A stretch of DNA of 64,000 nucleotides, from positions 1-64,000 of the forward strand of contig WVZY01000064.1 of assembly GCA_011772205.1 (NCBI GenBank), in the 5' to 3' direction. Positions 8,153 through 15,934 of this stretch are shown here, piece after piece. A program made the translations under genes and the position numbers. The DNA comes from Candidatus Latescibacterota bacterium (GTDB lineage: Bacteria > Krumholzibacteriota > Krumholzibacteriia > WVZY01). How positions within the stretch are numbered: position 1 is the first letter of the stretch; each line of letters opens with the position of its first letter. The notes beneath the pieces are model-generated. The model saw nothing but the letters and a program-made list of their open reading frames with translations, was not told where the DNA came from and made no database searches.

Positions 8153-8275
8153 ATGGCCAGAGTATGGGAGAATCCTTTCGATTTTAGCGGCGCCTGGATT
8201 GGCGTGATGATTTATTTCATCATTCCCCTGATTTATATGATCGCGAAGATCAGGAGAGAAAGCAGAGCACCCTGA
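8153..8275 (+). CDS. 40-residue membrane microprotein
   Basis: A short ORF, ATG at 8153 to TGA at 8273. The product begins MARVWENPFDFSGAWIGVM, continues into a hydrophobic helix (about residues 14-31) and ends in a basic tail (KIRRESRAP). It starts 12 bases after membrane gene B and ends seven bases before the presumed start region of the flavin reductase; the reductase ribosome site begins right after its stop codon. The helix plus positive-inside tail and the exact fit into the operon argue for a real gene. Its own ribosome site is weak (GCGAGA), which would suit coupling to gene B. It may be a subunit or regulator of the two membrane proteins. Confidence 0.6.
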   Translation: MARVWENPFDFSGAWIGVMIYFIIPLIYMIAKIRRESRAP

Positions 8276-8290
8276 AAGGGAGGAATCCCG

Positions 8291-9496
8291 ATCTCCGTTC
8301 TATTTACCAAAGCAACCATCGGCACGATGGAGCTCTCGAATCGGATGATCCGGAGCGCTTCCCATGAGGGGCTGGCGGACGATAGGGGCAGACCAACCAC
8401 TGAGCAGTTCGATTTCTACGAGGGTTTCATAAGGGGTGGGATTGGTCTGATCATCACCGGATACGCAGGGATCATGCAATCTGGCAAGAGCGCTCTATAC
8501 CATATGACGATGATCGATTCGGACGAGCTGATCCCTTCTCATCGAGCGCTCGTCAACCGCATCCATCAAATCGGCGGCAAAATCGTTTTACAAATCGCTC
8601 ACTGCGGCCGCCAGACATGGTCCAAGGAAACGGGAGAGCCGTTGATGGCACCCTCACGAATTCCTTGCGGTTTCTACCGGGAAACTCCAAAAGAAATGTC
8701 TGAAGCAGATATCCGGATCGTGATAGAAGGCTTTGCCGAAGCGGCGCGGCGTGCAAAACAAGCGGGATACGATGGCGTCCAAATTCATGGTGCTCACGGA
8801 TATCTCCTTTTTTCTTTTTTATCTCGCCATTCCAACAAAAGAATGGACAGATGGGGAGGCAGCCTCGACAATCGATTCCGAATCGTAGGTGAAATACTGA
8901 AAGCTGTTCGAGAAATGGTTGGGAAAGACTATCCGGTGCTAATAAAGCTAAACACGTACGAGCGAGCCCCTCTCGGCATGAAGCCTGAAGAGTGCGTCCA
9001 AATCACCTCGATGGTCGAGGAGACAGATTGCTGTGACGGGATCGAATTGAGCTGCGGCACGAATGAGGGCGGATTCGTCATGACGAGGGGGAAATTTCCA
9101 ACGAGCGCCATTTTCAATTATATGCGCCCCTACTGCAATTATCATCCCATCATCAAGCTGCTTCTAAAAGCGTTCGTGGTTCCGTTCGTTAAAGTTGTGC
9201 AGCCGTCGTTCGCCGAAGGATACAATCTCGAGACGGCCGCCAAGGTAAAGCAAGCTGTCTCACTGCCTGTTATCACTGTCGGAGGCATGCGCTCCAAAGC
9301 TGTCATGGAATCCGCTATCGAATCTGGCAAAACAGACTTTATCTCCATGGCGAGGCCTTTGATCTTGGAACCTGACCTGGCCAATAAATTCAAGACCGGT
9401 GCCAGCGAAAAGGCCCTGTGCGACAACTGCAACGAGTGTGTGGTCGCTACGGACACACGTCCCATACAATGCTACAAAAAAGAACTCCTGCATTAG
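8291..9496 (+). CDS. Old-yellow-enzyme-like NADH:flavin oxidoreductase (apparent ATC start)
   Basis: FMN-dependent reductase of the OYE family, expected to reduce activated C=C bonds (enones, enoyl thioesters) with NAD(P)H. Family signatures are QIAHCGRQT, HGAHGYLLFSFLS followed by NKRMDRWGGS, and a late VITVGG phosphate-binding stretch. The C-terminus has the cysteine cluster CDNCNEC...C, like the Fe-S site region of 2,4-dienoyl-CoA-reductase relatives, but no second flavin domain follows; about 401 residues is a single-domain length. The first ATG (8327) would cut off the family's usual N-terminus. In-frame codons upstream read SVLFTKATIGT, and AGGGAGG lies exactly seven bases before ATC at 8291. 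I therefore place the start there: either a rare ATC start or an ATG damaged by mutation or error. Part of the glycyl-radical operon. Confidence 0.85.
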   Translation: MSVLFTKATIGTMELSNRMIRSASHEGLADDRGRPTTEQFDFYEGFIRGGIGLIITGYAGIMQSGKSALYHMTMIDSDELIPSHRALVNRIHQIGGKIVLQIAHCGRQTWSKETGEPLMAPSRIPCGFYRETPKEMSEADIRIVIEGFAEAARRAKQAGYDGVQIHGAHGYLLFSFLSRHSNKRMDRWGGSLDNRFRIVGEILKAVREMVGKDYPVLIKLNTYERAPLGMKPEECVQITSMVEETDCCDGIELSCGTNEGGFVMTRGKFPTSAIFNYMRPYCNYHPIIKLLLKAFVVPFVKVVQPSFAEGYNLETAAKVKQAVSLPVITVGGMRSKAVMESAIESGKTDFISMARPLILEPDLANKFKTGASEKALCDNCNECVVATDTRPIQCYKKELLH

Positions 9497-9577
9497 CATT
9501 GCGGGAGTTGAATATATAAAGCCGGTTCACAATCAAAACTCTTTCGATCGGAGCTCTACAGAACCTGGAGGGACACA

Positions 9578-11998
9578 ATGCCGATTGCCCTGGATGATCT
9601 CAGCCTGAAAAGCGTCACTCTCGACAAACTGCTACGCCTGAAGAAACTGCGGGACGTCCATTTCAAAACGAGACCCGCGGTTTGCACCGAGCTTCCTCTG
9701 TTGATGACAACATACATGCGGCGAATGGATAACGCATCCGACTCACAAGAGGTCCGCGCCGCCAAGAGACTCAAATATGTCCTCGAGAACAAAAAGCCGC
9801 TCATCCAGGACGATGATCTCCTCGCCGGAACCACGACGACGAAGACCAAAGGGATGGTAATCTACCCCCAGTTCATGGGGCAAGCGCTGTGGCCTGAACT
9901 CGAGACGCTCCCGGAGCGCTCGAAGAATCCCTACAACATTACCCAGGCAGAGATCGATGACTTGAACTTCAAGGTGTTCCCCTACTGGATGGATGGGACC
10001 ATCCAGGAGGTCTGCCGCAAGGACTACAACAATCCCACATGCCAGAAGATTATGGAACGCCTGGTCTTCTTCCTCGGCACCAAAGCCCACGTGATCTCGC
10101 ATACCGTTCCGGATTACGAAGTGGTAATCGAAGAAGGATTGGATTCCATAATCAAGACGACAACAGCTAAAGAATCCACCGAGACCGATCACAAGAAAAA
10201 GGATTTCTATAAAGCGGTGAGGACGGTTCTTGAGGGAGTCATTGCTTACGCCCAGAGACTCAGCAAGAAAACGGCTGCCATGGCGCAAAGGGAACTTGAC
10301 CCGGTCCGTAAGGAAGAACTCATGACAATTAGCAAAATCTGCGAGCGGGTACCGGAGAAAAAGCCGCAGACCTTTCATGAAGCTCTCCAGGCCATTTGGA
10401 TCTGTCATGTTGCTCTGCACCAAGAGAACAACAACATCGCAATGAGCCTCGGCCGGTTGGATCAGATGCTGTACCGCCTCTACAGCGATGATATCAAAGC
10501 GGGCACACTCACACCGGAAAAGGCTGTCGAACTCGTCGGATGTTTCTTCTTGAGGCTGGTGGATCACGTTCCGATGAGCCCCGAGACCGGCGAGGAACTG
10601 TTCGGCGGCAGCGGCTCGAATCAGGCCATCACCATTGGGGGTGTTGACCAAAACGGAAAAAACGCGGTGAATGAGCTCACTTATGTGCTGCTTCGGGCCA
10701 CGGAACTTCTCAAGGTGAGAGATCCCAATGTCAATGCCAGATATTGTCCCGATGAGAATCCGCCAGAGTACCTGGTCCGCCTTGGGGAAGTGAACATTAC
10801 CACCAAAGCCACTCCCTGTTTCCACAACGATGTCGAAGTCATTAAGACGCTTCTCGCCCAAAATTACACCGAAAAGGATGCCCGCAATTACTCCATTGTG
10901 GGATGCGTCGAACCGGTATGCGGCGGCAAAACATTTGGCCACACAGGGGCTATCATGCTCAATCTCACTTCCGCGCTGGAAATGGCCTTGTTCCAGGGAA
11001 GACACCGGCTCACTGAAGAAGAACAAGTTGGACCTAAGACCGCGCCGCCTTCAGAGATGTTGAACTTTTCGGATTTCCTGAATGCCTTCGAGACGCAGCT
11101 CATCTTCCTCATTGATCAAAGCGTGGAGCTGAACAATATGCTCGGTAAAACACATCTCAAGGTGCATCCGCTGCCACTCCTGTCGGCACTCACGAAAGGA
11201 ACTATGGACAAAGGCAAGGATGTCCTGGAAGGTGGTGCCACTTACAATGCCTCCGGAGCGGCGATCATCGGTCTCTCAGAAGTCGTCGATTCCCTCTGTG
11301 CGCTCAAGGAGTTGGTCTTCGACAAACAGGAGACCGCGTTTGCCGAACTGATCAAAGCCGTAGAAAACGATTGGCAGGGATACGAGAGACTTCATCAAAA
11401 AGCGATCCATTCGGAGAACAAATACGGTGCGGGGAGCCGAGAGGCCGCAGATATGACCAAGTATCTCCTCGACTTCCTCCATACGGAGTATCAGAGCAGG
11501 GAAAACTACAGGGGAGGCAAGTATACGGTCGGCTACTGGACAATGACCACCCACGCAGGTTGGGGCGTGCTCACCGGCGCGATGCCCTCCGGCCGCAGGA
11601 ATAGAGAAGTACTGCCCAGCGGTATCACTCCTGTTTCGAGGCAGGCTCCGGACCTAATGGAATCATTGGGCTTTGTGGCAAACCTCGATGCGAAAAAGAT
11701 TGCAAACAGCCATGCTTTGAACCTCAAATACACACCGGCAAGAGATCCCGCTCATATGATTCCCAAGTTCGCTTCGAGCGTCGAAGCATTCATGAAGATG
11801 GGCGGTCTTCAAGTCCAGTTCAATCTGATCGATAGAGCAACACTCAAAGACGCAAAAGCTCACCCGGAGAAATATCCGAACCTCTTGGTGAGAGTTTCCG
11901 GCTATACGGCCTACTTCGGTGATTTGAACAAATACATGCAGGAGGAGATCATCATTAGAGCCGAGTACGACCTCGATACTGGAAAGGAGGTGTGGTAG
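9578..11998 (+). CDS. Glycyl radical enzyme, eliminase/lyase type (CxE motif)
   Basis: An 806-residue member of the pyruvate-formate-lyase superfamily. The thiyl-radical cysteine is Cys443 in YSIVGCVEPV, with Glu445 as the adjacent acid/base. A single Cys followed by x-Glu is the signature of dehydratase, C-N, C-S and decarboxylase members rather than pyruvate formate-lyase, which has Cys-Cys. The glycyl radical site is Gly775 in VRVSGYTAYF near the C-terminus. Such enzymes work only without oxygen and need a radical-SAM activase, encoded two genes downstream. GGAGG lies six bases before the ATG. The reaction cannot be named from sequence; the neighbours (SCP2-like protein, enone reductase, membrane proteins) differ from those of choline, glycerol, hydroxyproline or isethionate clusters that I know. 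No microcompartment shell gene or encapsulation helix is evident. Confidence 0.93.
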   Translation: MPIALDDLSLKSVTLDKLLRLKKLRDVHFKTRPAVCTELPLLMTTYMRRMDNASDSQEVRAAKRLKYVLENKKPLIQDDDLLAGTTTTKTKGMVIYPQFMGQALWPELETLPERSKNPYNITQAEIDDLNFKVFPYWMDGTIQEVCRKDYNNPTCQKIMERLVFFLGTKAHVISHTVPDYEVVIEEGLDSIIKTTTAKESTETDHKKKDFYKAVRTVLEGVIAYAQRLSKKTAAMAQRELDPVRKEELMTISKICERVPEKKPQTFHEALQAIWICHVALHQENNNIAMSLGRLDQMLYRLYSDDIKAGTLTPEKAVELVGCFFLRLVDHVPMSPETGEELFGGSGSNQAITIGGVDQNGKNAVNELTYVLLRATELLKVRDPNVNARYCPDENPPEYLVRLGEVNITTKATPCFHNDVEVIKTLLAQNYTEKDARNYSIVGCVEPVCGGKTFGHTGAIMLNLTSALEMALFQGRHRLTEEEQVGPKTAPPSEMLNFSDFLNAFETQLIFLIDQSVELNNMLGKTHLKVHPLPLLSALTKGTMDKGKDVLEGGATYNASGAAIIGLSEVVDSLCALKELVFDKQETAFAELIKAVENDWQGYERLHQKAIHSENKYGAGSREAADMTKYLLDFLHTEYQSRENYRGGKYTVGYWTMTTHAGWGVLTGAMPSGRRNREVLPSGITPVSRQAPDLMESLGFVANLDAKKIANSHALNLKYTPARDPAHMIPKFASSVEAFMKMGGLQVQFNLIDRATLKDAKAHPEKYPNLLVRVSGYTAYFGDLNKYMQEEIIIRAEYDLDTGKEVW

Positions 11999-11999
11999 G

Positions 12000-12494
12000 G
12001 TGGACTGGCTGTTGTATCCCTGGCGAAAGACCAGGCATTATTTCATCAAACGCTCACTACTGAAAAGCTTGAGAGATGAAGCGGCGGAGGAGTTCCTCAA
12101 AATCCTCCTCAACTTCATGACCTTTTCCTTTCTTATCGACCGGCGCCTGAGAAAGAACATCGAAGGCTTCAACGGCTTGATCCAATTCAAAAGCAAGGAC
12201 AACGAAATAAGAGTCCTTGCGGAGTTCAAAAACAACAAGCTCAAGCAAAAAGAGCTCGAGCCGAATGAATCGTTGAAAGTCACACCGAACGCCACCGTCA
12301 TTTTCAAAAACGCAGAAGCGCTGATGAACTTTCTGCTTCCGCGTGGTGGTCAGGAGGGTAAGAAGAACAGGAGGGATATTTTAAGGTCCCTATTACGGAA
12401 TGAGGTCATACTCGACGGCAATTTCAACTACATCTACAGATTTGGGTATCTGGCCAACCATCTCCAACTTCAATTGGCCAAGGCATTTGATTAA
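12000..12494 (+). CDS. SCP2-like (sterol-carrier fold) protein
   Basis: A 164-residue protein starting at GTG 12000, one base after the glycyl radical gene stop, with AAAGGAGG about ten bases upstream inside that gene. The C-terminal 110 residues follow the SCP2 fold pattern: a GLIQF strand, a strand of the type NATVIFKNAEALMNFLL, then a short helix and NEVILDGNFNYIYRFGYLANHL, the usual hydrophobic cavity-lining end. SCP2 domains bind lipids or acyl chains, and some have become regulatory or substrate-presenting subunits. The N-terminal 40 residues are basic and helical. Its position between the enzyme and its activase suggests it delivers or holds a hydrophobic substrate. The fold call rests on pattern, not on an alignment. 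Confidence 0.62.
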   Translation: MDWLLYPWRKTRHYFIKRSLLKSLRDEAAEEFLKILLNFMTFSFLIDRRLRKNIEGFNGLIQFKSKDNEIRVLAEFKNNKLKQKELEPNESLKVTPNATVIFKNAEALMNFLLPRGGQEGKKNRRDILRSLLRNEVILDGNFNYIYRFGYLANHLQLQLAKAFD

Positions 12495-12505
12495 AGAGAA
12501 GCCGA

Positions 12506-13381
12506 ATGATGCCAGAGAAGTTTCCTCTTATCGTTGACATCGGGAGAGGCTCGACGGAAGATGGGCCGGGCGTTCGCACCACCGTCTTCTTCAAAGGCTG
12601 CCCGCTGTCCTGCAAGTGGTGTCAGAACCCGGAGACACTCGATCCCCAGGTTGAAATCGGTTTTTATCCAAAAGACTGTATCGGCTGCTTCGATTGCGCG
12701 ATCGCCTGCTCTGAGGACGCCATTCTGCCAGAAGCAAATGTTAGAATCGATCGCTCGAAGTGTGCACGTTGCGCCCAATGCGCTGACATATGCCCGGGCA
12801 AGGGTCTCCGCAGGATCGGCAATTATTACGAAGTCGAAGAACTTATTGAGATTCTTCTTCGCGATCGAGTTTTCTATGAAACATCAGATGGGGGTGTCAC
12901 GCTGTCCGGAGGAGAGCCCACGCTCTGGCCTGGATACTGCGGAGAACTTTTGCGAGGACTAAAAGCAAACGGTATCCACACAGCTGTGCAGACATGCGGC
13001 TATTTCGACTACTCCGCGTTCGAAAAAGAGCTGCTCCCCTGGATAGACCTGGTGATGTACGACATTAAAATCATCGGTCCCGAAGAACACCGTCAGCACA
13101 CCGGTCGCGATAATAAAAAGATATTGGAGAATTTCATACGCTTATCGAAGGAAAATATAGAGCTGATACCCCGCGTTCCACTGATTCCCGGATTCACGAC
13201 ATCAGAAGAGAATCTGAGCGGTATCTCCAACTTCGTCAGGGCGGGTGGGATTAAAGAATGCTCCCTCCTCCATTACAATCCCCTCGGGCTGTCGAAATGG
13301 GAGCATATCGGGAAGGCTGAGCCTGAGCTTCCCCGGTGTCTACCACAAAACGAGTCCGAACAATCTCCCGGCCAACCTTAA
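12506..13381 (+). CDS. Glycyl radical enzyme activating enzyme (radical SAM)
   Basis: Radical-SAM activase that installs the glycyl radical. Residues Cys32, Cys36 and Cys39 form the CxxxCxxC cluster site (GCPLSCKWCQNPE), preceded by the typical DGPGVRTTVFFKGC lead. A two-cluster ferredoxin-like insertion follows (CIGCFDCAIAC and CARCAQCADIC at about 65-105), as in eliminase activases but not in pyruvate-formate-lyase activase. The SAM-binding SGGEPTLW and VMYDIK motifs come next. The gene starts 11 bases after the SCP2-like gene; ATG at 12506 or 12509 are both possible with a weak AAGAGAAG site. The last 15 residues are proline/serine-rich and short of the usual C-terminal helix; I see no clear frameshift. 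It closes the operon and converges on the minus-strand gene 36 bases on. Confidence 0.93.
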   Translation: MMPEKFPLIVDIGRGSTEDGPGVRTTVFFKGCPLSCKWCQNPETLDPQVEIGFYPKDCIGCFDCAIACSEDAILPEANVRIDRSKCARCAQCADICPGKGLRRIGNYYEVEELIEILLRDRVFYETSDGGVTLSGGEPTLWPGYCGELLRGLKANGIHTAVQTCGYFDYSAFEKELLPWIDLVMYDIKIIGPEEHRQHTGRDNKKILENFIRLSKENIELIPRVPLIPGFTTSEENLSGISNFVRAGGIKECSLLHYNPLGLSKWEHIGKAEPELPRCLPQNESEQSPGQP

Positions 13382-13416
13382 TGCAAGCTCTCCTTGCTGC
13401 ACCACTCCGAGCCTCT

Positions 13417-15636
13417 TTACTCCACCACGCGTATAAATCCTTTGCCCTTCTTTACCACTTCTCCGATTTTCGAAGCATTCTCCACGCCGGCCTTACGCAG
13501 CGCTTTCAAAAACTTTTCGGTGCGGTCTGCCGGTACGCTCACCAACAGACCACCCGACGTCTGCGCATCGGCTAGAATCAACTGCATGACCCGGGACACG
13601 CCCTTGGCGAATGTCACGTGGGGCTCCACGTACGCCAGGTTATTCAGGGTGCCTCCAGGTACCACATCGGCGCCGGCGAATTTCCGAGCTGCTTCCAGTA
13701 TCGGCACCGCTCCCGCAGAAATCTCCATGTCCACACCGCTCCCCTCCGCCATTTCTCGCAGATGGCCCAAAAGACCGAATCCGGTTATGTCCGTGCAAGC
13801 GTTGACGCCCACTTCGTTCATCACCTCAGCTGCAATATGGTTTAGCGTTGCCATCAAATCTGCCGCTTCACGTGCCGCGTCTTCATCAGCCAGCCCACGC
13901 TTCATCGCAGTGGAAATGATTCCCACACCAACAGGTTTCGTCAATACCAACGCATCGCCCGGTTGAGCAGTATCGTTTCGCACCAGGCGATCGGGATGCA
14001 CAATGCCCGTTACGGCCAATCCGAACTTGGGCTCCGTATCGTCCACCGTGTGTCCCCCGATCACACTGACGCCGGCCTCCGCGGCTTTGTCCAAAGCGCC
14101 CTTGAGAATCTTTTCCAGCACACTCATTGGGAGTCGATTCGATGGGAACCCAACCACATTCAACGCAAACAAAGGCCGGGCGCCCATTGCGTATATATCG
14201 CTGAGAGAGTTGGCGGCCGATATAGCCCCGAACATATACGGGGCGTCCACTATCGGCGTGAAAAAGTCCACGGTCTGAACGACGGCGAGTTCATCGCTCA
14301 AACGATACACGGCCGCATCATCGGCCGTATCGGTACCGACCATTAAAGCCGGATCCGAAGGAGTTGGAAGTGCCGCGAGGATTTTTTCTAACTCTTGTGG
14401 ACGCAGCTTGCATGCACAACCGAGGCCGTGGGTATAATGTGTGAGTTTGTATTCGCCTTCCTCTACGTCAGTTGAAGCGGACACAGGCTCCGCCGATGGT
14501 TGGAGCCGTCTTACGGCCTTGGTTACGACATCAACAGCGCGATCGATTTCCTCTGCTGTGGTTCCATGCCCGGTGGAGAAGCGGACGGTTCCCATCGCCC
14601 ACTCGACCGGCACCTGCATCGCTTCCAATACAGGGGAGACCTCCACATCATCCGCATGGCACGCAGCGCCCGCTGAGGCAGCCACTCGATCGCCGATTTC
14701 GGAGAGGAGCGCGTTGGCTTCGACACTGCGGAAGCTTACGCTCAACGTATTCGGCAAACGCCTGACCGGATGACCGTTCAATCTCACAGCTTGATCCCCC
14801 AGCTCATCAAACAACCCATCGTGCAGCTTGTCACGCATTTCCATAACATGCTGCATGTCGTCTTTCATGCGTTCGCCTGCAAGTTCACATGCGCGCCCGA
14901 GCCCGACGATTTCCAATACGTTCTCGGTTCCCGGCCGGCGGCCGCTCTCGTGGTCGGCTCCATGGAGGATTTTCGCCACGCGGACATCATCTCTCACGCA
15001 CAGCGCGCCGATCCCTTTGGGGGCGTACAGCTTATGCCCGGCGATGGAGAGCAAATCCACACCGAGCGCATCCATCGTTACCGGTATCTTCCCCACTGAT
15101 TGCGCGGTATCCGAATGCACGATCGCCCCGTGTTCGTGAGCAACTTCCGCGAGCCTGCTAATGGGCTCCAAGGTGCCCACCTCGTTGTTCGCGTGCATCA
15201 CGGTTACCAGGATTGTTTCTGGTGTGATGGCGTTTTCGAGATCTGCAGGATCAATTTGGCCGAATTTGTCTACGGGCAATATAGTCACTCGAAATCCCTT
15301 GGTCGCCAGCCAGCGGCACACCTGCATGACGGCAGGATGCTCCACAGCCGAAGTGATGATGTGGTTCCCTTTATTGAGATACGCATACGCCACACCCTTG
15401 ATCGCGATGTTGTTGCTCTCGGTACCACCGCTGGTGAAGATGACCTCGCTGGGATCACAGCCTACGAGATCCGCCACCTGAGAGCGGGCATTTTCTATCG
15501 CCCTTTTCGTTGTGACGCCGTACGGGTGGCTGCTCGATGGATTCCCGAAATGCTCGTAGAGGTAAGGCTTCATCGCCTCCGCGACTTCGGGGAGAATAGG
15601 CGTTGTGGCGTTGTAGTCGAGATAGATGGGTTTCAT
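13417..15636 (-). CDS. selD: Fused cysteine desulfurase (NifS-like) and selenophosphate synthetase (SelD)
   Basis: A 739-residue two-domain enzyme. Residues 1 to about 385 are a NifS/IscS-type PLP desulfurase with the Schiff-base lysine Lys202 in SIAGHKLYAPKG, RRPGTEN, and the catalytic Cys326 in SAGAACHADD. After a linker, residues about 395-739 are SelD, with Cys407 and Lys410 in GLGCACKL, the ATP-binding GTDTADDAAVY, and TSGGLL near the end. The active-site residue is Cys (TGT), not selenocysteine. Desulfurases can also release selenium from selenocysteine or deliver it to SelD, so the fusion channels selenium into selenophosphate for selenocysteine tRNA or selenouridine. GGAG lies before the ATG. 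A gene convergent with the activase operon. Separate or fused arrangements both exist in bacteria. Confidence 0.93.
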   Translation of the reverse strand: MKPIYLDYNATTPILPEVAEAMKPYLYEHFGNPSSSHPYGVTTKRAIENARSQVADLVGCDPSEVIFTSGGTESNNIAIKGVAYAYLNKGNHIITSAVEHPAVMQVCRWLATKGFRVTILPVDKFGQIDPADLENAITPETILVTVMHANNEVGTLEPISRLAEVAHEHGAIVHSDTAQSVGKIPVTMDALGVDLLSIAGHKLYAPKGIGALCVRDDVRVAKILHGADHESGRRPGTENVLEIVGLGRACELAGERMKDDMQHVMEMRDKLHDGLFDELGDQAVRLNGHPVRRLPNTLSVSFRSVEANALLSEIGDRVAASAGAACHADDVEVSPVLEAMQVPVEWAMGTVRFSTGHGTTAEEIDRAVDVVTKAVRRLQPSAEPVSASTDVEEGEYKLTHYTHGLGCACKLRPQELEKILAALPTPSDPALMVGTDTADDAAVYRLSDELAVVQTVDFFTPIVDAPYMFGAISAANSLSDIYAMGARPLFALNVVGFPSNRLPMSVLEKILKGALDKAAEAGVSVIGGHTVDDTEPKFGLAVTGIVHPDRLVRNDTAQPGDALVLTKPVGVGIISTAMKRGLADEDAAREAADLMATLNHIAAEVMNEVGVNACTDITGFGLLGHLREMAEGSGVDMEISAGAVPILEAARKFAGADVVPGGTLNNLAYVEPHVTFAKGVSRVMQLILADAQTSGGLLVSVPADRTEKFLKALRKAGVENASKIGEVVKKGKGFIRVVE

Positions 15637-15854
15637 TTAATGAGCTCCTCGCGCAATGGAACACGAAAGAGAAGATGGTGACTTCACTGGGTTGATAAGG
15701 ACGATCAAAGAAATTGTAGTCTATAGTTACTTTGATATCAACAAGTTCAACAAATCCGTTATAGAAATCTTTTCGGCGGTAATGTGCCGTTTGAGCTCGT
15801 AACATCAAGCGTTAAATAAGAAGCCAATCTTAAGCAATCGAAGACCTGTCTCCA

Positions 15855-15898
15855 TAAAAAACCCAGCTATCGCTGTCTTTATTGGCGATAGCCGGGCT
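15855..15898 (-). terminator. Rho-independent terminator downstream of the S9 peptidase gene
   Basis: Read on the minus strand, CCCGGCTATCGCC pairs with AGCGATAGCTGGG around a short loop (AATAAAGAC region), followed by a run of six T. It lies about 35 bases after the stop codon of the S9 peptidase and before the next minus-strand gene, the desulfurase-SelD fusion, so it separates their transcripts. Confidence 0.8.
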
Positions 15899-15934
15899 TG
15901 AATCAAACTCAAGATTAAAAAATGCTTGCTCTAT

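Noticed and set aside
9743-11026. A 427-codon open frame antisense to the glycyl radical gene
   Set aside because: It lies entirely opposite a secure gene with intact catalytic motifs, has no ribosome site and no family resemblance; long antisense frames are common opposite GC-rich genes.
12506-13416. Frameshift at the end of the radical-SAM activase
   Set aside because: The C-terminus is short and unusual, but neither alternative frame gives the expected family helix, so I keep the gene as read.
13417-15636. Selenocysteine in SelD
   Set aside because: The active-site codons are TGT and TGC (Cys), so no UGA recoding is needed here.
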